NCBI GenBank assembly: GCA_964555285.1
Contig: CAZKRM010000001.1
Coordinates: forward strand, 124,001-188,000
Source of the DNA: JBBIQV01 sp964555285
Lineage (GTDB): Bacteria > Nitrospirota > Nitrospiria > Nitrospirales > Nitrospiraceae
Direction: 5' to 3'
Length of the DNA stretch: 64,000 bases
Shown here: piece by piece, positions 9,401-16,875 of the stretch
How positions within the stretch are numbered: position 1 is the stretch's first letter
Layout of the letters: the number at the start of each line of letters is the position of its first letter
Made by a program: the position numbers and the translations under genes
The notes under the pieces: generated by a model
What the model saw: only the letters and a program-made list of their open reading frames with translations
Told to the model about the DNA's origin: nothing
Databases searched by the model: none

Positions 9401-9636
9401 AGCCGATGGTCGTCCCACAGCCGCAGGGCCAGTTGATGGAAGGTCAGGAAGTGAACGTTCAGAAGCGGAAGCATGGCTTCCCGAACCAGCAACTGTCGCA
9501 GTCTGGTGAGGAGTTCGGTCGATGGGACGATCAGGGCAAGAGGTGCGAACGGATCGGCAGCTTTGGCCGCCCGAACGGTCTCGACGAGCGTGGTTTCAAG
9601 GTAGGGATGGAAGGGACCGGTGATAATGCGGAGCAT
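6421..9636 (-). CDS. addB: AddB-like nuclease subunit (PD-(D/E)XK, Fe-S)
   Basis: A 1071-residue partner of AddA. The N-terminal part is an inactive-looking UvrD-like fold: the P-loop position reads MLRIITGPFHPYLETTL, with no GxxGxGK(S/T), so it probably does not hydrolyse ATP. The C-terminal third has a nuclease: FQYFAGDVL, a Glu-rich core, HGRVDRVDQ and LRIVDYKFK (about residues 900-940). Four cysteines, one in RCPFQYF and three in YCDHCEYSVACRRYHG, fit the iron-sulfur cluster of the AddB/Cas4-like nuclease family. The start codon at 9636 abuts a hairpin element. The loss of the Walker A motif is unlike Bacillus AddB as I know it. Confidence 0.85.
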   Translation of the reverse strand: MLRIITGPFHPYLETTLVETVRAAKAADPFAPLALIVPSTELLTRLRQLLVREAMLPLLNVHFLTFHQLALRLWDDHRLRWSAEEPMSSLQFVDDLFFEQLVRHIVHSKLSMLEPLRRVGYSSGTWGALWATVRDLKDAGVDPAVALRGVAERQFEEEDAPWLQALFSLQAAVVETSRAMKVGTPDDLAESLASFAPRSEFLGGLRHVLYYGFYDLTQVQLSFFEAVVKTVPATLFFPLDRDSSSAFAQRFFERYMQPLAASSDSLAPLSRPDRRTGSPTHDAPELHVRSVVGVEEELASACREMLDLVETNGYRFDEIGLVARTLDPYLADLQPVFDRHRIPFTSTGARPLIREPVCKVLLQLAALPVNEFYRTAVLDVLTSPLYRVNAAGRSGMDARPDLWRLAVQALHITRGEDEWARLADASRAALVIEGDDEAEGGTDRRLGIDAQQLQILWEAVSGLLTDCQALPPRGSVAQLLDSFMTLATRHLRRPDETDPAATNEDTERVLRVWEAIDQIATRLRRLDAIGIELTWKDFASLMTRAIERTSLPIGDEPHRGVRVMDAMAARGLPFKALFILGLNEKVFPRYIREDAFLRDRHRRVLDSTLGFKIDEKLIGYDEEPLLFHLLCRSAGRTLYLSYQRADEAGRALAPSAYIAEACRRFGFDPQQIDSVPRRLTDRLAQRPVLRSLVPPAELALWVALNGQDPAPLLEVAGRDAGSFRHGWEALERIEHDGPTLGAHDGLTGSLKPHWAALTQRGLAPTPLERYARCPFQYFAGDVLRLESIRQPIQQGLDAQLLGTLCHAALRRCYERLTSMGWPDQPVTPSSLSECIGSAVAGACAECEAIHRAGYFLLRQIARELVTGLVAAAVEADLSDYREQGFRPVAFEIEAEGQMDGLGSAEQPAIKIHGRVDRVDQRDNPPGLRIVDYKFKIGSGMKQEDRNLLQSAVRGFRLQPPLYSKLTMSGQQPPGEVAFLFLAPNWETPIVRSTFDTSVWQSSVGPRLRVTLTTLIEGIEAGRYFILPDGYCDHCEYSVACRRYHGPTWWRAYRAAPAKDLKALRKQQVKDE

Positions 9637-9642
9637 AATCCC

Positions 9643-9720
9643 TAACGCTGAACGATGAAGGCTGAACGATGAACGATCGGAGCCTCTCTATTCAGCGTTC
9701 CGCGCTCAGCGTTCCGCGTT
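9643..9720. repeat. Word-repeat hairpin 3 (AACGCTGAACGATG type)
   Basis: The left arm has variants of CTGAACGATGAAGG and the right arm has the complement (TTCAGCGTTCCGCGCTCAGC). It lies between the addB start and the stop codon of the small zinc protein gene. Same architecture as the other hairpins of this kind in the window. Confidence 0.55.
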
Positions 9721-9725
9721 GGTTT

Positions 9726-9887
9726 CTAGCCTGTCTCCGGACCAAGCAGTTCCCCGTTACAATCCACGCAGGCCCAGTCTCCGTCGATGAACGCCATCGG
9801 ATCGCCGCAGATCGGGCAATCCGGCGGTGGCCCCTTGTCGATCACCGGCAAGGGAGGCAGTTCGAAATCATCATCGTTCGGCGCCAT
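9726..9887 (-). CDS. Small zinc-ribbon-like protein
   Basis: A 53-residue frame, MAPNDDDFELPPLPVIDKGP and onward, with two cysteine pairs: CPICG (about residue 24-28) and CVDC (40-43), spaced like a minimal zinc ribbon. GAGGA lies about 9 bases before the ATG and the gene begins 14 bases after the thioredoxin-like gene, so the two are probably cotranscribed. The protein is acidic at the N-terminus. It may bind zinc or serve a redox role with its neighbour, but no function is known to me. Confidence 0.65.
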   Translation of the reverse strand: MAPNDDDFELPPLPVIDKGPPPDCPICGDPMAFIDGDWACVDCNGELLGPETG

Positions 9888-9901
9888 GAATGGGGTGTCC
9901 T

Positions 9902-10168
9902 CTACCCTTGTCGTTGCTTCATTTTCAGTTCGAGAGCCTTCTCCGCACTCTGCCGGCTTGGCACCCCGACAAAGGTCAGGCGCCCATCGATAATCGTCGC
10001 GGGCACGGCCCGAACCGAGTGGCGATTCGCCAACTCCTGACCATCCGGCGTGGTGATGTCCACTTCCCGATAGCTGAAGCTATATTTGACCCGCAGCTCT
10101 TTCCACAGACTCTTGGCCGATGGACAGGCACCGCAACTCGGCGAGACCAATAACGTAATGTTCGGCAT
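9902..10168 (-). CDS. Thioredoxin/glutaredoxin-like protein
   Basis: An 88-residue protein with a CGAC active-site motif in LLVSPSCGACPSAKSLW (about residues 7-23), a cis-proline motif VRAVPATIIDG (about 53-63) and the compact beta-alpha-beta layout of the small thioredoxin-like family. It should be a cytosolic thiol-disulfide exchange protein; no signal peptide is present. It is the first gene of a short minus-strand unit with the 53-residue zinc-ribbon protein, divergent from cas6. Confidence 0.85.
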   Translation of the reverse strand: MPNITLLVSPSCGACPSAKSLWKELRVKYSFSYREVDITTPDGQELANRHSVRAVPATIIDGRLTFVGVPSRQSAEKALELKMKQRQG

Positions 10169-10254
10169 GTCTAAATGACTCCTAAGATGACCTGGTCGAA
10201 TCTTATCATCGGGTCAAAACTGCAAGCAAGGGACGCAATGAGCCGTCCGGCGCC

Positions 10255-10283
10255 TTGACAGTCCTAGGTGGAGTTGCTAGGTT
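10255..10283 (+). promoter_or_regulatory. Candidate promoter for cas6 operon
   Basis: A perfect TTGACA (10255-10260) is followed after 17 bases by TAGGTT (10278-10283). This predicts a start near 10290, about 38 bases before the cas6 ATG. The -10 match is partial. Confidence 0.45.
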
Positions 10284-10327
10284 GCACAGCCATCTCGCTT
10301 CAGGCTGGTCCCTCCAGCAGGATGCCC

Positions 10328-11299
10328 ATGCTCCATTCGTTCTCGCTCGCACGATTCCGCTTCGTGCTGGAGCCGGAAGACCGGCTAGCGCTCCATCCCC
10401 GCAATCCCGGCAACACGCTGCGCGGCGCCTTCGGTTCGACATTCAAGCGACTCGTCTGCCCAACGCCACACGAGTGCCGTGACACCTGCCGCTTGAAAGC
10501 CACCTGTCCATACGGCCAGATCTTCGAACCGAGTCCGCCGCCGGGAACGGACCGTCTCAGTCTGAATCAGGATATTCCTCGACCATTCGTGTTGCGGCCC
10601 CCGAACGGCATCGAGACGATGGCCCGGCCCGGCGACTCCCTTTCCTTCGACCTGATCCTCATCGGCAAGGCGCTCGATTACTTTCCTTATTTTTTGGTCA
10701 CGTTCCGGGAGCTCGGTGACCAAGGCATCGGTCTTAGCCGAGGCCGCTACCGGATCGCACGCGTGTCCCTGCTCAACGAAGATGGAAACGATGTCGCGGA
10801 AGTCTATTCGGGCTGCGACAACGTCGTCCACCCCTCGCCCCTCCGTATCACTTATAAGGACTGCTGTCGTCTTGTAGCAGAACGATTTCTGACACAGACA
10901 CGGCGCGTGACGATCCGCTTCCTCATCCCGACGCTTCTGAAAGCCGACGGTAAGATCGTCACTCGCCCGGAGTTTCACCACATCATCAAGCGGCTGCGCG
11001 ACCGCATCAACGCCCTCGCTTACTTCTACTGCGACGACACGCTCGACGTAGACTTCAAATCCTTCGGCGAGCGAGCTGAAGCCGTCCGCGCAGCGAGCTG
11101 CAAGGTTAGATGGGAAGACCGCAACCGCCGCTCCTGGAAGACCGGCCTGGCCCACGACATGGGCGGCTTCGTCGGCGAAGTGACGTATGAAGGAGACCTT
11201 CAAGAGTTCCTGCCGTTACTCACCCTTGGCCAATACGCGCACCTGGGCAAGTACGCGGTCTGGGGCAATGGGCAATATGAGGTGGTGACACAACGATGA
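10328..11299 (+). CDS. cas6: CRISPR pre-crRNA endoribonuclease Cas6
   Basis: A 323-residue RAMP-family protein predicted to cut pre-crRNA within the repeats. The start at 10328 (MLHSFSLARFRFVLE) is chosen because CAGCAGG lies 6 bases upstream; an in-frame ATG at 10322 is the alternative. The N-terminal half has the cysteine cluster HECRDTCRLKATCPYG (about residues 49-64) seen in the Cas6 family with the PF10040 C-terminal domain. The C-terminus has GGFVGEVTYEGD and then HLGKYAVWGNGQYEVV, the glycine-rich loop diagnostic of RAMP Cas6 proteins. The catalytic residues cannot be assigned by eye. Its stop codon overlaps the next ATG (ATGA), so cas6 and the SEC-C gene are coupled. A fragment of a second cas6 lies at 13755-13862. 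Confidence 0.85.
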   Translation: MLHSFSLARFRFVLEPEDRLALHPRNPGNTLRGAFGSTFKRLVCPTPHECRDTCRLKATCPYGQIFEPSPPPGTDRLSLNQDIPRPFVLRPPNGIETMARPGDSLSFDLILIGKALDYFPYFLVTFRELGDQGIGLSRGRYRIARVSLLNEDGNDVAEVYSGCDNVVHPSPLRITYKDCCRLVAERFLTQTRRVTIRFLIPTLLKADGKIVTRPEFHHIIKRLRDRINALAYFYCDDTLDVDFKSFGERAEAVRAASCKVRWEDRNRRSWKTGLAHDMGGFVGEVTYEGDLQEFLPLLTLGQYAHLGKYAVWGNGQYEVVTQR

Positions 11300-13521
11300 C
11301 GAACACGCTCACATACGACAGCCTCACCGATGAGGCCCTCTTGGATCTCCTCTTCACAGAAGAGGATCGGCTGCCGCGAGCGGCCGTGAACGAGTTTCTT
11401 ACCCGCGCCCCACGGATCATCGCGCCGCTGACCGCCCTGGTCTCCGCCCGCGAGTCGTGGCACCAAGAACTCCCGTCCTGGTGGGCGCCGATCCATGCCA
11501 CATACCTCCTCGGTGCGATCGGAGGCGCAAGCGTCATCCCCGCGCTCATCCAGGCGATGGAACATGCGGACGCGCAGGATTGTGATTGGGTCACCGGTGA
11601 GATCCCGTCGATCATGGGCCGGCTTGGCGCGCCGGCACGCCCGCTGCTGACCGCGCTCCTGAACGACCGATCTCGTTCCGCGTATCTCCGGGCCACCGCC
11701 GCTGATGCGCTGGCGGCCACGACACTCTACGAATCCGCAGACTCGGATTCGCTCTTCGGCCTGATCGGCGCATGCCTGGCGGACCCCACTGAACACGATG
11801 ATCTGCGTACATCAGTCGGCAACATTCTCTTGGACTTCCAGCGATCGGAGTACAAGGATGCTTTGCTGACCGTTGCCCGATCACAGGAACGGGAACTGGG
11901 ACGCAATTCGATGTATCCACTGGCCTTTTCCGAAGACGACGTGACCGAAGCCTTCGCCCAAGTCACAGTGACGTTGGCTCATTATCGCCGAGACTGGCTG
12001 GACTTCTACACACCGGCCGCCATCGCCCGACGCCAGGCGCGGTGGGAAGAGGAGGCGCAAAGGGGGGAGGAACGGGACGACCCGGAATCAGACCCGCTCG
12101 ACGATGATCTGCTCGATCTCCTACCCGTGGAACCGATCGTCCGCAGCGAGCCGAAGATCGGCCGGAACGAGCCCTGCCCCTGCGGCAGCGGGAAGAAATA
12201 CAAGAAGTGTTGCCTGGGCAAGGCGGCAAAGCCGGTTGCCGTCACTCCGGTGTTATTTTCAGAAGCCGACCGGGCCTCGGCCTTGGGCAAACTGCGCGCG
12301 TTCGGCGACCGGCCTGAACAGGTAGAGGACCTCGCCGAGATCGCGTTCGACTATTGGGGGTCCCGCCTGTATGACCGAGGGGAAGAAGAACAGCGGAAAG
12401 TGCTCGATCTCCAGCAGGCCGAAGTCATGCGCACGGCCTGGTTGTGGTTCGATGCCGAATTACCCGATAGACGCACGGTCGCTGATCGGTTTCTGGCCGC
12501 AGAGGGCGACACGCTCACGCCGGGGGAGCGCGCCTTTCTGAATCAAGCCCGGGCAACATACCAAGGTCTCTACGAAGTCGAAGCGGTGGACCTCGACGAA
12601 GGGTTCACCCTGCGGGACCTCTCCACCGAGGAACGCATCCGGGTTCGTGAACGCACAGCCACACATGGCGTCGCGCGCTGGGACCTGATCGTGGCCCGTC
12701 TGATGCCGCGGCCCGACGGATCGAGAGTCATCGAAGCCGGATTGCTGCAACTGTCCCCGCGCGACGCCGAGATGCTGTTCCCTCAATGGCAGAAAGCCGG
12801 ACGCACCTTCCAATCCCGTTTCCCGCACGGCAGCAACGTGGCAATCCTCAAGCGATTGGGCCATCTCCTGTCCCGCTGGTGGCTCACACTGGTTGCCTTT
12901 CGACCCCTTCCCACCGTGGTGACCGCCGAGGGCGATTTGGTCGTCTTCACGAAGGTGGTCTTCGACGTGACGGACCGTGCGTCTCTCCTGACCGCGCTCG
13001 GTGGGGCGCCGGAGATAGAACAGATCGAGCCCGGCGTCTTCGACTGGTACGAGGTCACGCCGAAATTCCGACGCACCCTGGGCACGATCCGTGTGGCCGA
13101 CGACCATCTCACGCTCGAAACCACCTCCGAAGCACGGGCGGAACGGGGGCGACGTTTGTTGGAAGGCCTCGCGCCGCAGGCCCTGCGCTACCGGGTCACC
13201 AGTACCGAGGACATCAAACAGACATTGGAACGAGCCGAGAGTCGGCATCGAGCCGACCCGCCCCGGTCCCTTCCACCGGATGTCGAAGCCGAGCTGCTGC
13301 ACAAGTACTACGAAGAACACTACCGGGCCTGGGTGGATCAGCCCGTGCCGGCCCTGGACAACCTGACCCCGCGCAACGCGGCCGGAGACCCTCGCCGGCG
13401 CCCGAAGCTCATCGCCCTGCTCAAGGAATTTGAGAACCGGGGAGCCCATGCCGCCAGAGAGGGACGGCCCCGCTACGACTTCACGTGGATGTGGAAGGAA
13501 CTGGGCCTGGAGAGGCCGTGA
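11296..13521 (+). CDS. HEAT-like/SEC-C motif protein coupled to cas6
   Basis: A 741-residue multidomain protein. Residues about 15-190 look like HEAT-type helical repeats (DUF1186-like). An acidic linker (about 250-280) is followed by a canonical SEC-C zinc motif, NEPCPCGSGKKYKKCC, with cysteines at 294, 296, 305 and 306. The C-terminal region (about 310-741) contains a large mixed domain, and its end (LDNLTPRNAAGDPRRRPKLI, about 695-715) resembles the antitoxin-type toxin-binding (DUF2384/MbcA-like) motif. The SEC-C motif is best known from SecA, where it binds zinc and a partner. The ATG overlaps the cas6 stop (ATGA), so this gene is in the cas operon by sequence. I know of no assigned role for such a protein in CRISPR immunity; a function in complex assembly or regulation is only a guess. 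Confidence 0.75.
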   Translation: MTNTLTYDSLTDEALLDLLFTEEDRLPRAAVNEFLTRAPRIIAPLTALVSARESWHQELPSWWAPIHATYLLGAIGGASVIPALIQAMEHADAQDCDWVTGEIPSIMGRLGAPARPLLTALLNDRSRSAYLRATAADALAATTLYESADSDSLFGLIGACLADPTEHDDLRTSVGNILLDFQRSEYKDALLTVARSQERELGRNSMYPLAFSEDDVTEAFAQVTVTLAHYRRDWLDFYTPAAIARRQARWEEEAQRGEERDDPESDPLDDDLLDLLPVEPIVRSEPKIGRNEPCPCGSGKKYKKCCLGKAAKPVAVTPVLFSEADRASALGKLRAFGDRPEQVEDLAEIAFDYWGSRLYDRGEEEQRKVLDLQQAEVMRTAWLWFDAELPDRRTVADRFLAAEGDTLTPGERAFLNQARATYQGLYEVEAVDLDEGFTLRDLSTEERIRVRERTATHGVARWDLIVARLMPRPDGSRVIEAGLLQLSPRDAEMLFPQWQKAGRTFQSRFPHGSNVAILKRLGHLLSRWWLTLVAFRPLPTVVTAEGDLVVFTKVVFDVTDRASLLTALGGAPEIEQIEPGVFDWYEVTPKFRRTLGTIRVADDHLTLETTSEARAERGRRLLEGLAPQALRYRVTSTEDIKQTLERAESRHRADPPRSLPPDVEAELLHKYYEEHYRAWVDQPVPALDNLTPRNAAGDPRRRPKLIALLKEFENRGAHAAREGRPRYDFTWMWKELGLERP

Positions 13522-13740
13522 GGAACCGTTTCCCGTTATCCGTTGGCCGTTGGCCGTTGTCCGTCTTCCGTTGTCCGTCGACCGATGACTGCTCGCGTAA
13601 TGCGGATTGCGGGTCGCGGTAAACGGTCCACGGGAGACGGTTCACGGATCACGGTTACCCGTTATCCGTTGGCCGTTAACGGTCCACGGACGACGGACTG
13701 CGGAGTGCGGATCGCGGAATGCGGATCAAAATTTTGACCT
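13522..13740. repeat. Word-repeat tract 4 (CCGTTATCCGTTGGCCG type)
   Basis: About 220 bases built of degenerate short words. The first part uses CCGTT, TCCGT and GGCCGTT; the later parts use the complementary words ACGGT, CACGGA and CGGATCGCGGAA, with a further stretch of the forward words in the middle. It can therefore fold into several nested hairpins. It separates the SEC-C gene from the cas6 remnant and cas3'. The same vocabulary appears at 25037-25119 and, more loosely, at 25976-26040, all inside the CRISPR island. Confidence 0.6.
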
Positions 13741-13754
13741 CGGATGTCACACGG

Positions 13755-13862
13755 GGATGGTACACATGATGCCCGCTCTCCCTGGGCCAAGACACCTACG
13801 TGGGCAAGTACGCGGTCTGGGGGAATGGGCGGTATGAGATTGTGAAACGTGCTGGATTTTGA
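13755..13862 (+). pseudogene. Remnant of a second cas6 (C-terminal end only)
   Basis: The frame at 13782-13862 reads LGQDTYVGKYAVWGNGRYEI followed by VKRAGF and stop. This matches the C-terminus of the intact Cas6 in this window (LGQYAHLGKYAVWGNGQYEV) nearly residue for residue. Just upstream, 13755-13781 reads MVHMMPAL in a frame offset by one base, which fits the preceding Cas6 strand after a frameshift. Nothing of the rest of a cas6 gene is visible. The remnant ends 11 bases before the cas3' ATG, which suggests that a cas6 once stood directly upstream of cas3' and was deleted or replaced. Confidence 0.75.
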
Positions 13863-13873
13863 GAGGGGCGGCT

Positions 13874-15886
13874 ATGAATCACCAGGATGGTTTGCCAGAA
13901 TTTCGGGAAGCCTATTCTTGCTTAGGAATTACTGTCCCACGCACTTTCCAGCAGGATTCATGGACGCTCATTGTTGGCGGCAAAAATGTCCTCATCTCTG
14001 CAGGAACAGGGAGCGGCAAGACCGAGGCAGCCTTCCTGCCAGCCCTCGCTATCGGCCGCCGAATCATCGCACTCTACCCGACCAAGGCGCTGCTTCAGGA
14101 TCAGCTGCCGCGCATCGGGCATCTCGCAGCGGGCAAGACAATTGCGGTCGACACCGGCGACGAGGACGACAGGACCTTTTATCGTGCCGATGTGATCCTC
14201 ACGAGCCTCGACAAATTCCTGTACCGGTTCTTCGGCTATGGAAAGAAGCGATGGAGCTACCTCTATCCCTATCGCATCGGATTCGACGACACGCGCGGCA
14301 CTACGTTGATCCTGGATGAGGCGCATGCATACGAGGAGGTCGCCTTTTCCCACTTCTGGTTCCTGCTCAAGAAGCTGACATACGAGCGCAGCGTTCAAAC
14401 GGTTCTCCTTTCGGCCACCCTTCCTCCGGATCTCATCGACGCGTTTGGGGACGTGGATCGTCGCTATTTTCCGCGCGCGACGGACGAAGGCCCGTTCTTC
14501 GAGAAGGTTGCGGACGATGAGTCCAGGTCTGGGAGGCTGCTCTACGCCGGACACGTTTCAGCCGGCAGCGTCGTCGAGAAAGCGCTCGATGCTTTCGACC
14601 GAGGCAAGCGTGTGATCATCGTCCTCGACGCCGTTGTGCCACCTCGCGACGCCGAGCGAGCCAAAGGACGCACCCTTCACGAAGTTTGGAAGCGGCTGCT
14701 TCACGACGTTGAAGCACGCACCCCAGGCAAGTCTCCTCAGGCTGCTGTTGCACAAGCAGATGGTGCAGGTGGGGTGAGAGGCAATATTCTCACCTACCAT
14801 GGCCATCAGATGTCGGAGTATCGGAAGGAAGTTCTTCAGCGCTTGAAGGAGCTAGATGAAGGCTGGAAGCCGAACGCAGATGGCAGCCCCAAGGAGGGTG
14901 AACCATTCATCCTCGTGACGACGTCCGCGATGGAAATTGGGGTCGACATATCCTCGGACGTTATGATCACGGATCTGTGCGAGTGCGACAGCTTCGTACA
15001 GCGCATCGGCCGTTGCGCCCGGCGTCCGGGCGAGTCCGGCAAGGTCTACCTGATCGACGACGATGGTGACCAGAGACGGCGTGGCCGAGCGCTGTGGGGA
15101 GCCTTCAAGGATCGAACTGTGGACAGCTCAATTGACGCCGAAGTAAAGCAGCAACTGAACACGCACAACTTCATTCCAGATTTGAATCGGATTCACCTTC
15201 GCCTCGAATATCTCCAGGATCAGAGTCTATACCGGTACGTGTACGACTTCGTTCAAGAGAACCAGGAGCTTTGGGAAAAGGGTGTGGTCATTACGCGAGA
15301 CTGGGAACCTTCGATCGCGCTTGTCCGCAGCGAGCAGCGAGACGGGAAAGTTTATATTGCGGGAATTCCTGCCCGCGAGTTCTGGCGGGCGAAGGAGATC
15401 AAGGAGAAGCTGTTGCTGCCGCTCTCTGGTGCTGCAGACATCGCGGCGTGCTGCGCATGGGTATTCGAAGGGTACAACGAGGCGAGTCAATACATGCAGC
15501 GCGTCGCTGTGGGAGGGTCCAAAGAGAGGACGCTCATCGAAGCCTTGAGATTAGCCGGCATCAGCCCACGCAGCCGCAAGCAAGACGAGAACAAAGTGCA
15601 GCCCATCTACGCATTGGGGCTGCCGCTGATTCTGATCTTGGGTAGTCGGCGTGAAGGCACTGAGGTGGAGCACGACAGCGCCTGGCCCTACGAGGACCCC
15701 AACATCGGTCTCTGCTATCGGCCTCGATTCGAAAAGCTAGACCAAGAGCCGAAAGTCTTCTCGCCCTCGCCTCGGCTCCTGGTTCGCAAGGTTCTCCTGC
15801 GAAAGGAGAAGGGGAAGTACGAGCTGCCGATCTATTGGTTCGAGCCCAACGAGGAGCTCCAGTCTAGCGAAGACGGTACATCATGA
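13874..15886 (+). CDS. cas3: CRISPR-associated helicase Cas3' (DEAH, no HD domain)
   Basis: A 670-residue superfamily 2 helicase. The ATG at 13874 is preceded by GAGAGGGG; a TTG at 13859 is a poorer start. Seen: Walker A AGTGSGKTE (about 43-51), a motif I-like LYPTKALLQDQ, DEAH in LILDEAHAYE (148-151), motif III LSATLPP (about 179-185), motif V AMEIGVDIS and motif VI QRIGRCARR (from residue 376). It should unwind target DNA recruited by Cascade with ATP. There is no N-terminal HD nuclease; the HD functions appear in the next gene, whose ATG overlaps this stop codon by 4 bases. The separate Cas3' is the rule for type I-D. Confidence 0.9.
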   Translation: MNHQDGLPEFREAYSCLGITVPRTFQQDSWTLIVGGKNVLISAGTGSGKTEAAFLPALAIGRRIIALYPTKALLQDQLPRIGHLAAGKTIAVDTGDEDDRTFYRADVILTSLDKFLYRFFGYGKKRWSYLYPYRIGFDDTRGTTLILDEAHAYEEVAFSHFWFLLKKLTYERSVQTVLLSATLPPDLIDAFGDVDRRYFPRATDEGPFFEKVADDESRSGRLLYAGHVSAGSVVEKALDAFDRGKRVIIVLDAVVPPRDAERAKGRTLHEVWKRLLHDVEARTPGKSPQAAVAQADGAGGVRGNILTYHGHQMSEYRKEVLQRLKELDEGWKPNADGSPKEGEPFILVTTSAMEIGVDISSDVMITDLCECDSFVQRIGRCARRPGESGKVYLIDDDGDQRRRGRALWGAFKDRTVDSSIDAEVKQQLNTHNFIPDLNRIHLRLEYLQDQSLYRYVYDFVQENQELWEKGVVITRDWEPSIALVRSEQRDGKVYIAGIPAREFWRAKEIKEKLLLPLSGAADIAACCAWVFEGYNEASQYMQRVAVGGSKERTLIEALRLAGISPRSRKQDENKVQPIYALGLPLILILGSRREGTEVEHDSAWPYEDPNIGLCYRPRFEKLDQEPKVFSPSPRLLVRKVLLRKEKGKYELPIYWFEPNEELQSSEDGTS

Positions 15887-16875
15887 CCATTCCAAACCCA
15901 CGCCCAATAATTTTCGTGCCGGGCAAGATTATACAGGTGCGGAACGCGGAAGACCCGCTTGTTCTCAGCAAGTTGGTACTGATCTCCGTCGAGGAGCACG
16001 TACGCCACGTGGTCGAGATGCTTGAGTGGCTTTTCCCCGACGCAACCGATGCACAGCGTGCCGGCGCAGCCCTCCATGATGTCCACAAGAAGGTGGGTGC
16101 CCGATACGACTTTTCCCACGCATGCGGTCGCAAGCATGCTCCGCCCGAGGAGGATCTCCGTGGCGACTTCTATGGGGACGGGAACAACTGCATGGCCCTG
16201 GCGGCGGGCGAGGCATCACAGGGATTCTTGAAATTTGCCGATGATCCGCGGCGCAGGCGGCTCTGGCCCGTTCGAGGAGATGATGGGCATGTGAGCGAGG
16301 TTCGCCTCGACCTCGATCCACCATTTGGCAATCACGCTGCCGATGCCACCGAGGATGATCTCAAGCCGTACCGGGACGGCTCATTCGTTCTCGCAGACGA
16401 CCACGCACGGCGCGGTTACGTTCTCAACCTTGTCCATCTGCACCACTCCTTTCAGCCTGATCGGATCATCAGCGCATGCGCAGAGCACGGCGAACAGCTC
16501 GCGCGAGACCTTTACCGGCTCATCGTCGCTGATCACGTCGGCTCGCGGTGGGCCGAGTACGTTGTCCAACAGCTGGAGGCGGGTGCGGAGAAAGAAGATC
16601 GACAGGACATCTTTGGCGAAGTCGAGATCGAAGGCGCTGAGGCGATCGCGCGGGGTGTTGACGGAGAGCTTCGCGTCGGCGCAGTCCATCTTCGGCGCCC
16701 CAAGTATTCTCGCGAGACAGCGGATGCCTCCGAGATCGAACTGCTGGTCAAATACTACCCGGCGGAAGTGAATTGGCCCCTCAAGAAGTTGGCCGCGCAG
16801 GAAACCGTTGCTACGGAGCGCAAGCCGCGACAACGCGGCGCCAGCAGAGGACGAGCGCGACGACAGAAATCATGA
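15883..16875 (+). CDS. Stand-alone HD nuclease, Cas3''-like
   Basis: A 330-residue protein with the spaced residues of a Cas3-type HD nuclease: H39 and H42 (VEEHVRHVV), H65-D66 (GAALHDVHKK), H185, H187 and H188 (LVHLHHSF), and D217 (LIVADHVGSRW). This order fits metal-dependent single-strand DNA cleavage after unwinding by Cas3'. The C-terminal about 100 residues are unassigned and end in a basic tail. It overlaps the cas3' stop (ATGA) and its own stop overlaps the large-subunit ATG (ATGA), so three genes are coupled. In the usual description of type I-D the HD domain is fused to Cas10d; here it is separate. The family call rests on the motif pattern and context. Confidence 0.75.
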   Translation: MTIPNPRPIIFVPGKIIQVRNAEDPLVLSKLVLISVEEHVRHVVEMLEWLFPDATDAQRAGAALHDVHKKVGARYDFSHACGRKHAPPEEDLRGDFYGDGNNCMALAAGEASQGFLKFADDPRRRRLWPVRGDDGHVSEVRLDLDPPFGNHAADATEDDLKPYRDGSFVLADDHARRGYVLNLVHLHHSFQPDRIISACAEHGEQLARDLYRLIVADHVGSRWAEYVVQQLEAGAEKEDRQDIFGEVEIEGAEAIARGVDGELRVGAVHLRRPKYSRETADASEIELLVKYYPAEVNWPLKKLAAQETVATERKPRQRGASRGRARRQKS

